DNA from: Ianthella basta
Taxonomy: Eukaryota; Porifera; Demospongiae; Verongiida; Ianthellidae
Reading direction: 5' to 3'
NCBI GenBank assembly: GCA_964019415.1
Contig: OZ025870.1
Coordinates: 4,052,908 to 4,116,907, forward strand
DNA: 64,000 nt
The notes below the pieces were generated by a model that did not search any database, was not told the DNA's origin, and saw only the letters and a list, made by a program, of their open reading frames with translations. The position numbers and the translations under genes were made by a program. Shown here one piece after another: positions 19,733 to 29,230 of the stretch; the first letter of the stretch is position 1, and each line of letters opens with the position of its first letter.

Positions 19733-21286
19733 ATGCCGCATCACTGCGCTGTTCCTGGGTGCACGTCCAACAGTAAGACGGCTGCAGGCTTGTCCTTTCA
19801 CCAGTTCCCAGCCGACGCTGCTCTTCGTCGTACGTGGGTGAGAAACATACGAAGGGATGAACGCAAGGGAACTTGGACTATCAATAGCTCCACTCGTGTA
19901 TGCAGTCTGCACTTCGCAGAGGAGGCTTACTACACGCCAGGCAGGAAGAGGGAGCGGAAGACGACGCGGACACGTCGGATCTTGAAAGTCGCGGCCGTAC
20001 CAACCATTTTTGATTGTTTCCCCGAGCGACTGCAACCCACCGGCACGTCCAGCAAGCGCAAAGCTCCTGCCATCCGCGAAGCACTACAACCTACACAGAA
20101 GAGAAAGTGTGATGCTGAAGTGGCTGAAGGCAGTGAGGACACCAGCGCAGTTAGTCAGGACGTCGAAGGTGAACGTGAGGATGACGCTGACGCAGGTACA
20201 AGCGGGCAGCACCATCACTGTGACTGTGTGGAGTCATTGCAGCGTACTGTGGAGTCATTGCAGCGTGATGTAGATTGCCTACAGAGAGAAAGGACCGCCG
20301 AGCAAGCAACAGTGAAAGAACTGCGCCACCAGTTGGAGGAGGAGAAAGCCAGGCATGATTTCTGCTTGGACCGGTTCAAAGGGGATGACAGAAAGATGAG
20401 GTACTACACTGTTTTTTTCACGCACGGACTATTCAAAGCATGCTTTGATTTTCTTTCACAATCGGCAAAAGAGATGAGAACTTGGCAGGGAAAGCGAACC
20501 AGCACTGGTGAAAGGCTTTCAGACAAGACAGGCCCCAAGCCCAAGCTTCCTCTTCAGGAGCAGTTTTTCCTGGTGATGGTTCGGCTGCGACTGGGAGTGA
20601 CTGTGGAGGATCTAGCAGACCGATATTTCATCAATCCTTCAACAGTGAGCAGAATATTCATCACATGCATTAACTTAATGTATGTGAAGTTCAAAGAGTT
20701 GCCCATGTGGATGTCCCGTTCAAAAGTGGACAAGTGGATGCCCCCTAATTTCAAGAAATGGTACCCTACAACTAGGGTTATTGTGGATGGAACAGAGTTT
20801 TTCATTGAGAAGCCATCATCCCTTGCAAGGCAGAGTGCGACATAGTCATCCTATAAGAATCATAACACTTTTAAAGTTCTTGTTGGGATTTCGCCGGATG
20901 GTACAATGGTTTACATCAGCCACTTGTACGAAGGCTCTGTGTCGGATGTTGACCTTGTGCAGCAGTGTGGAATATTGAGTTTGTTGGAGAATGGTGACAG
21001 CATAATGGCAGACAAGGGGTTTGACATCCAGCACTTTCTGAGTGAACTTGGTGTTCGTTTGAACATACCTCCATTTCGAAGAGGAGAGCAACAGTTCACA
21101 CCTGACGACATCATGGCAACGAAGAAGATAGCTGCTGTGCGCATTCATGTTGAGAGAGCAATCAACCGCATGAAACAGTATGCTTTGGTGAGAGGAGTCA
21201 TTCCAAACAGTTTGTGGGATATTGCAGATCAGCTTGTGTTCGTTGCTGGTTATCTAACAAATTTTGAACCTGGACTGGTTGCCTAG
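19733..21286 (+). pseudogene. THAP-DDE (DDE_Tnp_4-like) transposase with one internal stop
   Basis: From ATG 19733 the frame runs 517 codons with a single TAG at codon 371. Residues 1-95 are a THAP zinc finger: Cys5, Cys10, Cys57 and His60 form the C2CH site, with Trp35 and the AVPTIF end. Around 160-205 is a coiled coil (ESLQRTVESLQRDVDCLQRE). About 265-345 is a helix-turn-helix region with GVTVEDLADRYFINPSTVSR. The DDE nuclease shows Asp352 (VIVDGTEFF), Asp427 (MADKGFDI) and Glu474 (HVERAINRMK). The stop lies in SAT-stop-SSYKNHNT, where relatives as I recall them have Trp (TGG to TAG). The frame is otherwise intact, so inactivation looks recent. It would cut and join the element's own DNA ends in the nucleus if functional. 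Confidence 0.85.
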
Positions 21287-21289
21287 CAT

Positions 21290-21290
21290 G

Positions 21291-21340
<50 letters not shown>
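21290..21340. repeat. (TA)n microsatellite
   Basis: About 48 bp of alternating TA directly after the transposase stop, continuous with the terminal repeat of the nested element that follows. It may have grown from a TA target site. Confidence 0.9.
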
Positions 21341-21342
<2 letters not shown>

Positions 21343-22177
21343 TGGTGATTGCGCAACTATAGAGATTTAAGCATTAGCAGGTGGTCCTATATATGTGATA
21401 TAGACCTGAAAAGAGGTCTGATATCAATATCAGGGCTCTGATTGTGCAAGAGGTCTGATATCAAGAAGGAATATAATGAAACCAGAGCCAAATGTGTGTA
21501 CTGTCAGGCGAAGCAGCCTTACCATTTCACTGTGGCCGTGACAATCAGTGCTGCGGAGGATCTTGACGCTCCAAGAAAAACGCGACCGCTAAAAATCGTC
21601 GCACGAAGGTAAGTCGGTTAGACAAGATACCAATACATGCGTAAAGGGACGTATTCTAGGAACCGAGCACTGAGTCCGGCTCTGTTGCGCGAAACTGTGG
21701 CGTGGAAGATGCGCAGACACGGTCCGTTGAGCGACTTCTTCAGATGACGAAAACAAAGTCCAGCTGGATATGGTCGAAAGCTCTCAAAAAGTGATTAAAA
21801 TTGCCCTCTCTAGTTCCGAGTCCGCAGCGAAGTCGGTATTCTGCCAGAAAAGAAGCGTTTTCAAGACTCTCCGTGCAGCACCCAGTCACGGCCACAACAA
21901 AAACTGCTGACTGTGCATTATTTTGAATTCGGTTCCCTGTAATCTCATTGGTCAGCGTGCTGCCAAAAGGTGCGCAGTATTCTCATTGGTCAGCCCTGAA
22001 GCCTGTTGTGATGTCACGGAAGCGTCTATTGAATGCAACGGTGCCGTAGCCCGTTCCCGGAAGGAGCAATGACGTAATGTAGGCGCTTATCGAATACAAA
22101 TGGCGTCGTCTCCGGAGAGGTCTGGCCTTGATATTGCTGAGAAGGTTCTTCCTGTTGCGCACTCACCATACTATATA
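21334..22177. mobile_element. Nested non-autonomous element with 24-bp terminal inverted repeats
   Basis: The left end reads TATAGTATGGTGATTGCGCA (then AC). The right end on the other strand reads TATAGTATGGTGAGTGCGCA (then AC), one mismatch. The interior of about 800 bp has no long ORF. It contains two copies of TCTCATTGGTCAGC (about 21941 and 21982) and repeated AGGTCTGATATCA (21413 and 21451). It is inserted in the ISL2EU-like element between its two genes, so it is younger than that element. Confidence 0.6.
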
Positions 22178-22179
22178 AG

Positions 22180-22320
22180 ACATATAGTACGGTAGGTCGG
22201 TCTATAGCCTCTATATAGGACCTCGGCGCTCATATTTACCTCGGCGCTTCGCGCCTCGGTAAATATGTAAGCGCCTCGGTCCTATATATCGGCTATAGAC
22301 CTCCCTACCGTACTATATGT
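22180..22320. repeat. Foldback element, 141 bp, GC-rich hairpin tip
   Basis: Arms of about 67 bp run from ACATATAGTACGGTAGG inward to CCTCGGCGC, then TTCG, then GCGCCTCGG back out to CCTACCGTACTATATGT. A single-stranded copy would form a long hairpin capped by a TTCG loop. It abuts the nested element at 21334-22177. The tip resembles that of 4293-4426. Confidence 0.7.
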
Positions 22321-22324
22321 ATTA

Positions 22325-22621
22325 CATATATACCACCACCTGTGCCAGTAGAGTATCTGTGCTAGTTGGTTATAGAAAAAAAAGCACCACCAGTGCAAGT
22401 TACAGTAGCCACCACCACATGTGTCAGTAGAGTATCTGCGCTAGTTGGTCATAGAAAAAGACCACCAGTGCAAGTTACAGTGGCACCAGCACCATTCGCA
22501 CCACCACATGTGCCAGAAAGTAAATGCGCTCAATGGCTGAAGAAAAAGACCACCAGCGCAAGTTACAGCTGGTCAGAACCTGCACCGCCACCATTGGAGT
22601 GCACGCTGCAGCAAGCAAATG
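22325..22621 (+). repeat. Three degenerate tandem units, the last open as a coding-like segment
   Basis: Units of about 75-110 bp share CCACCACATGTGCCAG, GAAAAAGACCACCAG and GCAAGTTACAG. The third unit reads PPHVPESKCAQWLKKK and runs on to ECTLQQAN, then GTAAGC, a good donor. The first unit has a TAG in that frame. This may be a decayed exon with internal repeats or a non-coding repeat that happens to be open. Confidence 0.35.
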
Positions 22622-22625
22622 TAAG

Positions 22626-22694
22626 CTTGCCTAAGGGCATGCCATTGAATTGAGGGTGCATGGAAAGAAATTCAATGGCATGCCCTTAGGCAAG
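22626..22694. repeat. Inverted repeat, 26-bp arms, at the SAP-SWIM stop codon
   Basis: The left arm (22626-22651) starts CTTGCCTAAGGGCATGCC and is the exact complement of the right arm (22669-22694) across a 17-bp spacer. The right arm includes the last codons and stop of the SAP-SWIM frame, so either a foldback element landed there or the gene end was duplicated in inverted orientation. Confidence 0.8.
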
Positions 22695-23655
22695 TTTCCG
22701 GCGCTTTGTCTTCCCGTACTCTTCCTTAATTGTTGCAACATCCACAACTCTACATGGAGGAACATTTCTACATCGCGGACGGTTCCACTGCTGGAGACGA
22801 CTTGTGCATGGCAGTCTACTTTCTTCTCGCAGACCAAGTCGTACAAAGCCCTCCAGTGCATGCAGGAGTGCTGCAATGTGGTTGCAACAACCAGCCAAAC
22901 CAGCAGGACAAACACAGTACGCAGTTTGCACATCCCCATTTGCAGTTAGACACATTCTGACAGGATACTTCTTGGTCTTCACCATTGATGGCAAGATTTG
23001 GGCATGAATGTAACACAGCCCAGGACTATCAGGCAGAGAATGGTATTCAATCGACTGCACATGACCATCCTTGAAAGACCTGTAGCCCTTTCCCAGGCCA
23101 CGGAATGACGATAGACATTCATCTGTAGAGTCGTCTGCGGTAGATTTTTCAGCAGACAGAGACTGGTCTGCATCCTCTGCAAACAAGATCACACTGGTTG
23201 GACGCTCCACAAAATGCCTGTAGAGACTGGCAAAGGAGACAAACGGCAACTCCGCCAAGTTCGAAGTCCAGCCATCTTTCGGTAGCGCAGGAGAGAACCG
23301 CAAGTTGGGATGAGCCGCTTCATTCACACCTGACTCCTGCAACCGTTCCAATTTCCTCGCAATGTTTGCCCCTTTGTCAGGGTCTATGATCTTCTTATCT
23401 AAACCCAAGCGAACGTACTCCTTCACCCTGCGCAAGGAAACAACAGCGCGCTCACGTTAAAGCTCAAAGCGAGAAGCTAAGAACCTATTCCGCTTACCGT
23501 TGAACAAGCTCAGCCGTTTCTCCGGACCTACGAGCATCCCGACATGCCAGCCACCGTTTCAGCTCTTCCACGTTCAGAATATCTGGTGATCTCCCGCTCA
23601 GGCTAGCTCCAGGAACGTCGTCCTCCGAAAGACGGTACATCTCTGTCATCTCCAT
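22686..23655 (-). CDS. SAP-SWIM zinc-finger protein of the ISL2EU-like element (C-terminally truncated)
   Basis: Two exons. Exon 1 spans 23498-23655 (ATG at 23655). A 70-bp GT-AG intron follows (donor CAACG followed by gtaagc, acceptor CCTTGCGCAG). Exon 2 spans 22686-23427. The product has 299 residues. A SAP-like DNA-binding motif lies around 28-60 (ILNVEELKRWLACRDARRSG and ELVQRVKEYVRLG). A SWIM zinc finger lies near 224-236 (CVCPAGLAGCCNH, with Cys224, Cys226, Cys234, His236). The frame ends YGKTKRRKLA at a TAA inside an inverted repeat. In relatives as I recall them this point is followed by further conserved sequence and then a YqaJ exonuclease domain, absent here. Transcription converges on the transposase. 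Probably non-functional without YqaJ. Confidence 0.75.
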
Positions 23656-23675
23656 AGCAGTTGTAAACGATTTTT

Positions 23676-23693
23676 ACACCCTATACGACCATT
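23676..23693 (-). repeat. Right terminal inverted repeat of the ISL2EU-like element
   Basis: ACACCCTATACGACCATT, the exact complement of 19613-19630. It lies 20 bp upstream of the SAP-SWIM start codon, so it probably includes or adjoins that gene's promoter. Confidence 0.85.
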
Positions 23694-24845
23694 GTCACGT
23701 GCGATGATGTAATCAATAACGTCAATACGCAATCGGGCTATGGCATCCACTGAGTTATCTGCAGAGTGTCAGTACGCAGAACAAAGCTGGATCAGCCATA
23801 AAAGACTACATCTTTAAGGCTCGTACCTTCCCCCAGATGTTCAATGATTACATTTGGACTGAATTCACAAACAACTTACTGTTTACATCACAACAACATG
23901 CAATAGCAGACACATTTCAGATCAAGGGATAATAGGACCACATTCCTCACCTTATGGAAGGTATGTAAATTCCACATTGAAATCACGTGTTAGATGAAAC
24001 ATAAACATAGTATTGATGAGTAGAACTCAACAGACTTAACTGGTAGTTGTACAAGGTCATCGATTGATTATAGCCTGACCCACAAGGTCAAAACGTGTTA
24101 GGTTGCCAGTTGTAGCGGTATAGTACTCTGAGCAATGAAATCACAAGCATGAGGCACTGTGCCTGCCGAGGACGCACAGCTAGTTTTAAGCAGGCCCATC
24201 TATAGATGGCACCATCATGTACAAGTTTGCTACCTAATATCTAAGCCAGGAGTGCATAATATATAAATAAAAAAAAGGAAAGGGTAGGACCAGGAAGCAC
24301 CCATGCAAATAATTGCATTCTGGACATCCTACCCACTTGAGTCGTGTTACTATTTTAGAATGTGAAGCGCTGGAGTAGTGGAATCATTCCTACCGTGGAA
24401 CTCGTCGTCTTGCAAGCATAAACCGACACAAAGTGGCTACATATGCAGCGACCACACTCGATGGCAATGACACTCAAATGCATTGAATAAGCTGGTGTAA
24501 ACCGTCGCAGCAAAACGTTTACCCTTCGTGTGTGCTCTGTACATGTCCAGGAAGGCCATAACTATCTCCAGGCGGGCCATTCTTTCCTGAAAATATTGGG
24601 CCAACATTGGAATATTGGTCCATCTTGTACAAACTGTATGCAGCAATCACAATGGGGTAGTAGCAAGTTTTAAACGCTCTAACGTCTAAAGGTACTACGG
24701 TATCAGTAGCGCTGAGCTTGCAAGGTCTGTCGTGGGCATGTTAGCGTGTTTAGTTCATGCGGTGGCTAGATCGGACCGTGAAGATTGCGCAAGAAGAACT
24801 TACAGAATTCTATACAATGCGTGGGAGGTGACACAGAAGGTGTCA
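23694..24845. other. Intergenic or intronic, nothing recognised
   Basis: About 1.1 kb with short frames only. No domain, splice-consistent exon or repeat structure was identified. Confidence 0.4.
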
Positions 24846-24855
24846 TTTGTAAGCA

Positions 24856-25222
24856 ATGGACGGTGAAGAGAAGGACAGCACGGACAGTGGAGATGAATAC
24901 TATGTGGAAGAAGAGAAGCACAGTACAGGACCTGGAGAGAAGAAGAACGGCGGTTTTATTGAAGCAGCGTATCTCTACATAACCTCTTCTACCTACCGTG
25001 ATGGATGCCCTGACAGCAGGAAAAGAGTAATTCAAAATAAGGCCAAGCAGCAGGAAGGAGAGAAGTGACATCAAGATTAAGCTGTTCTGCAAGTGCAAGA
25101 CGCGTGGGATAAGGATATGATCATGTGTGGCAGCTGTGATAAATGGTTTCACTTTAAGTGTATCGATTCAGAAGAGCCAAGCAAACAAGAACAGTGGTTC
25201 TGTAGTGACTGTTCATGTTAGC
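24856..25222 (+). pseudogene. Frameshifted PHD-finger gene relic
   Basis: From ATG 24856: MDGEEKDSTDSGDEYYVEEE, then FIEAAYLYITSSTYRDGCPD and SRKRVIQNKAK, ending at a stop at 25066. In another frame just after it, LFCKCKTRG, and one base out of frame again, DKDMIMCGSCDKWFHFKC and EQWFCSDCSC then TAG. The latter is a C4HC3 PHD finger (C-x-C, C-x-x-C, H-x-x-x-C, C-x-x-C) that normally reads histone tails. At least two frame changes separate the parts. One would be mended by a single extra G at the run before ATAAGG. The N-terminal block resembles multicopy, transposon-associated proteins. Confidence 0.5.
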
Positions 25223-25361
25223 TAGCAACATTGCCTATGCACTATTGGAAACTATGTAGCTATCTTATGTGTATTATTTGATGCTGTACTATTATTCTTA
25301 GCCATTTACTATTGTTCTGCTCTTCATCCGACTTTCTCCTCCCATTTTCGGTGAGGTTTGG

Positions 25362-25430
25362 TTCTCTAATACCAGCTTCACAACAGGGTTGAAGCTGGTT
25401 TTGGAGAACCAACCCTTTCTGATGCCTGAG
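25362..25430. repeat. Short inverted repeat shared with 6806
   Basis: GGTTCTCTAATACCAGCTTC is followed within 15 bp by GAAGCTGGTTTTGGAGAACC, forming a hairpin. The left arm plus CACAACAGGGTT matches 6807-6842, so this is a second copy of a dispersed repeat. Confidence 0.55.
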
Positions 25431-25804
25431 CCAGCTGAGAAGCCCTCACTTCATTTTCGGTGACCGCTCCACAGAAGACGGCCATATTTGGTAATCACTT
25501 CCGGTGGAACGAATATTCGAATATTCGTTCACTGGAAGCAACAAATAGTCGAACTTAATACAGAGTATTCATTCGACCCTTAGACCCTACTTAAAGGGAT
25601 CAAAAGTTTCAGGGCAGGACCATTATTTGCAGAAAATTCTGGAAAATTCCGGGGGACCAATATTTCCTATGAAACAAGTATTTTGAGTTAAAAAAAACTT
25701 GTGGGGCTACCGCCCCAAACTCAAAATACTTGCTCACTTCGGTAGCAGCTCTGTCACTCACAATAGGTAAACATGACATTGTGTCATACACCTCAGTGAC
25801 CTCT

Positions 25805-25922
25805 GCACACACACACACACACCACTGGCACCAGACATACATGACACACGCACACACACACCCATGCACAGCACACACACACACACATGCACATGCACGC
25901 GTGCGCACACACACACACGCAT

Positions 25923-25993
<71 letters not shown>
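25805..25993. repeat. (CA)n microsatellite cluster
   Basis: Interrupted, then pure, CA repeat of almost 190 bp, about 120 bp downstream (in gene orientation) of duplicated exon B. Spurious open frames (His/Thr on plus, Cys/Val on minus) arise from it. Confidence 0.9.
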
Positions 25994-26112
25994 ACACCGC
26001 ACAGAGAAATCTCCAGCACAGACAGACACATGAATGCTTACAGCACAAATTTGCTACTCTTCCCTTTAAGTCATGCTACAATAGCTTGAGGAATGAGCAA
26101 TATACAACTCAC

Positions 26113-26196
26113 TGCTGTGTTTTCCACTGCTTATTTTAGCTGAAGGAGTACTAGTGTCTTCACCAGAGACTGGTCTCCTGTATCCAGCAACTGCAG
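26113..26196 (-). CDS. Duplicated exon B (84 nt, phase 1-1)
   Basis: The acceptor is TAGTCCCAG before CTGCAG and the donor is CACAGCA followed by gtgagt. It encodes AVAGYRRPVSGEDTSTPSAK and ISSGKHS. It matches exon A (16341-16424) in length, phase and codon order (GY/SRR-V-GED/EGT-TP-AK-SSG pattern). Being phase 1-1, either copy can be added or skipped without breaking the frame. Likely the upstream member of a tandem exon pair in the ankyrin/coiled-coil gene, about 10 kb apart because of transposon insertions. Confidence 0.55.
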
Positions 26197-26299
26197 CTGG
26201 GACTACAAATGTTAAGATAAATGATAGAGGTGAATTCAAATTACATAAAAAGCAAATTGAATCAATATAATGACACATACATATAACAACACACATAAT

Positions 26300-27285
26300 G
26301 ATACACTGCTATATTCCAACCACATGAACAACTTAGGACTTCAACTATTTAAGATGCTATTACAATTATGTGTCTCAAGTTTAACCCTGAGGTTAAACAG
26401 AGTTAACATACAAATGGAACATCAAAGGTTATAACATGGTGGCCAGGGTTTCTGCCAAAATGGCGCAAAATAGGCGCCAATAACGTCGCTATCTAATCCG
26501 TTATCACAGCGAGTCCATAGTGAAGGAACATTCTCCTAACGACAGCGTTGGAGAAGTGAAGTTCCTACCCACCCTGCCCCGATCGATGTATAGTCTAGAT
26601 TGGGAATGGGCAGTCAGTGAGCAAACATCCACAGTTATGTTGTTTCCACAACTAAGCAAGCTACACCCCATGGTGGGTGACCTGAGTTCCTTGCAAAGGA
26701 GGCTGGCAAGGTATCTGGAGTGGAAGGTATGCAGTATGTGGTCCAAGTCCACATCCCCAAAGCAATAGTTCCAGGCAGTATGGGTGACGGTCGAAGGGAG
26801 TTTGCCATGTCCACTTTGGAATCAGATTATGGTTGCTTAGCAAACGGGCAAGTGGAAACGTCGCTTGGTTACTGGTTCAAATATTGGGGTTTGAGTTCAA
26901 GAGTGTATGCAACCATAGAAACAATTTGGAATGGGGGATGTTAGTAGTTACATCACAACACCCACAACTTTAATTGGTTGCTGCATACCCTGGCCTTCTG
27001 CCAACTCATTGTATCGACATACTTGAGTTCAAGTTACATAACTATCCTCCTCAGACAGCAGCTGGGATCATGCCAGGGGGGAGGAACCGATTGCATGTTG
27101 AAGTCAGTAATTTACTTTCGGAGAGTCTTTGATTAATGCAGGACATTAAACATATTATATGCATGCCGAGTCTACATAATTAAAGGAGCTACAAAATACG
27201 TACAACCATGTATGTATGCACATTCCCTTTGACAGTGAGTAAGTAGAACAAACCAGATTTCATACTGTGGCAGCCTCAGTTTCAC
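26300..27285. other. Intergenic or intronic, unassigned ORFs only
   Basis: Overlapping frames on both strands at 26504-26843 (for example plus-strand LHPMVGDLSSLQRRLARYLE) have no recognised domain. Nothing else was seen. Confidence 0.35.
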
Positions 27286-27287
27286 CG

Positions 27288-27594
27288 GATCACCTATAAC
27301 ATCTGTGCAGCGGCCATTTAACTACGGCCGTTTTCGGACAACTTACCCTGTACACAAAACACCTAACCTAACAGTAAGTTATAGAGCGCACCGAAGGCTA
27401 AGTTGTTATAGAGCCTAGAGCGCATCCAAAGCTAAGTTGTCTTAGCCATAACAACTTAGCCTTGGGTGCGCTCTATAACTTAGGGTTAGGTGTTCGTATC
27501 CAGAGGGTAGGTTGTACAGAGACGGCTGGAATCTATGACGTTAATGTCCGAAAACGGCCGTAAATGGCCGCTGCACGGATACTATAGGTGACCC
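27288..27594. mobile_element. Foldback MITE, about 307 bp, arms of 120-150 bp
   Basis: The left end GGATCACCTATAACATCTGT and the complement of the right end share TCACCTATA, then GTGCAGCGGCCATTTA, CGGCCGTTTTCGGACA, AACACCTAAC and AAGTTATAGAGCGCACC in the same order. Small indels separate the blocks. The centre holds extra partial copies of TAAGTTGTTATAGAGC. No coding capacity; class unknown. Confidence 0.75.
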
Positions 27595-27599
27595 GTCGA

Positions 27600-28820
27600 G
27601 TTTTCTGAATAACTTGAGGCTACCTTACCTACATCCACTGCCTAGTTTCATCAGCATAAGTAGTTCATACGCAGCTATAAACTCACAGTCTAGCTAACAT
27701 ACATCATACTAAGACTTGCGTCAGCCAATAGTTCTATTTCTGTACAGAAGTGGCTATACCTTCCGATGGGCTTTGACTGGACGAGTCATCATTCCCGGTC
27801 GGCTGTTTGGTGCCGTCCATTTTATGGGTGGGGCAGATCTAGCTCGGGGGGGTCGGTCAAGGCGAGGTCAAGGGCACGTGTGTTCGCAAAATGGCCGACG
27901 CGGCTGCTTTTTACTGTGTATTTTACCTATACTAGCTAAGAGCAGACATATTTCGAGAAACACGTCGCATCGCTTGTTTCTATGCTTCTGAGCACACAGT
28001 TGGACAAGGGCTATCAGAAAATGGACCCTTCCCCGCCCTTCCCCAGCATCTAGGTAGGTTTTGCGAGCATTTTCCAACACCGATGTACGAGTGTTCGCTG
28101 ATGCTGGCTACGAGGCAGATGGATCCTAATCTGGAGTACTGAGCAAGTGCTCCTGTGGAAGTGACTCCTTAGAAGCTGGTAGCGAGTACTCATTGATCAC
28201 TTCAGGACTGCAAGACTGATAGGTTGACTGCTTCTGCAATGGGAGTGCAATCGGCAGCCACGTCCTTGCAATCGTCTTTGTTCTGCACACGATTTATCAC
28301 ATGTCATAGCAGGGATGCTAGAAATGGCTTGAGCCTGCTGGCAATCCTCAAGAAACGCTGGGATAACTTGCAAAACTAGATCGTGAAAGCGGTCAGACAA
28401 TTAAGCCCAATCCACCGTATGGCTCCTTGGCTACGTACGTACGGGTCATACCAGGGGCGCGAATGCAGTACAAGGCCTTGCCGTGGCTCAGGGTATGCAC
28501 ATTCGGCCTTGGAGCACAGTCAGCTGACATATGGAGACCCGATTGGAATGTCAGGAATGCAATTATTGAGGTGCTGGTATTGCGCAATCCCAGGCCTTGT
28601 CCGACCCCCTGGATCTAGCTAGCTAGACCCTCGTGCGGTATCTTTGGCCTGTACGTTTAATTCACAGACACCCATCGTATGTTAGGTAATATAGCTTTTT
28701 ACGTTCATGATAATATACTTAGTGCATTAATTCAATACCTATTAGTCTTACCTCCAGACCCTGCTGCAGTAGCTAGGGGTTGAGGATGAGATTACCCACC
28801 AACCCGGTGTGTGAGAGCGC
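27600..28820. other. Unassigned stretch with possible minus-strand exon at 28197-28400
   Basis: A 67-codon minus-strand frame (DLVLQVIPAFLEDCQQAQAI and downstream Cys-rich residues) could be coding but has no recognised domain. ATGGCCGACGCGGCTGC at 27891 looks like a start context but meets a stop after 14 codons. Confidence 0.25.
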
Positions 28821-29009
28821 ATGTGTGTCTGGGCATGTGCACCCTTGCATGTGTGTCTGTGTGCTGCATTGTCTGAAAGAAAGAACAAGCTATACTTTCA
28901 ACTCATGATCAGCATGCCTAATAACTATCACAACACTATATATTCCATCCATCCCCCCTCCTTCCCTCCTCCTCAGAGAGAAGTCCATGCATTGCACTGT
29001 GCCTGTTCA

Positions 29010-29090
29010 CTGAAAGTGCAAAGAACACGTAACATGTCTCCACGTTCACCTCTTCTGGAGCACTTGCTTTTTCAATGACACTGTTCTGTA
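29010..29090 (-). CDS. Possible exon, unassigned
   Basis: After a reasonable acceptor (CATGCAATACAG) the minus strand reads NSVIEKASAPEEVNVETCYV and FFALS, then a candidate donor (TTTCA followed by gtgaac). It could be a more 3' exon of the HYDIN-like gene or a separate gene. No family recognised. Confidence 0.3.
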
Positions 29091-29128
29091 TTGCATGCTG
29101 GTGGTGAGTATAGCATGGACAGAGTGTG

Positions 29129-29129
29129 A

Positions 29130-29213
<84 letters not shown>

Positions 29214-29230
29214 ATGTGTGTGTGTGTGTT
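29129..29230. repeat. (GT)n microsatellite
   Basis: About 80 bp of pure GT plus interrupted flanks. Confidence 0.9.

Larger units (their letters stand above)
19613..23693. mobile_element. ISL2EU-like DNA transposon, two convergent genes, decayed
   Basis: The ends carry a perfect 18-bp terminal inverted repeat, AATGGTCGTATAGGGTGT at 19613-19630 and its complement at 23676-23693. Between them lie a plus-strand THAP-DDE transposase (19733-21286) and a minus-strand SAP-SWIM gene (22686-23655). ISL2EU elements are known to carry a THAP-containing DDE transposase plus a second protein with a YqaJ-type exonuclease. The SAP-SWIM module often precedes YqaJ in invertebrate proteins. Here YqaJ is absent, and the 1.4 kb between the genes is filled by other repeats. 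Transposase has an internal stop. The 2-bp target duplication could not be fixed (flanks TT and GT). Superfamily assignment is from remembered family features. Confidence 0.7.

Noticed and set aside
22631-22939. Protein frames opposite to the SAP-SWIM exon
   Set aside because: They overlap a conserved, splice-supported minus-strand gene and carry no domain of their own.
25609-26139. Cys/Val- and His/Thr-rich frames in CA or GT arrays (also at 10124, 15655, 29126, 34411, 35051)
   Set aside because: Microsatellite translation only.
28393-28622. Overlapping frames on both strands near 28.5 kb as a gene
   Set aside because: Neither strand shows a domain or splice pair, and composition does not favour one strand.
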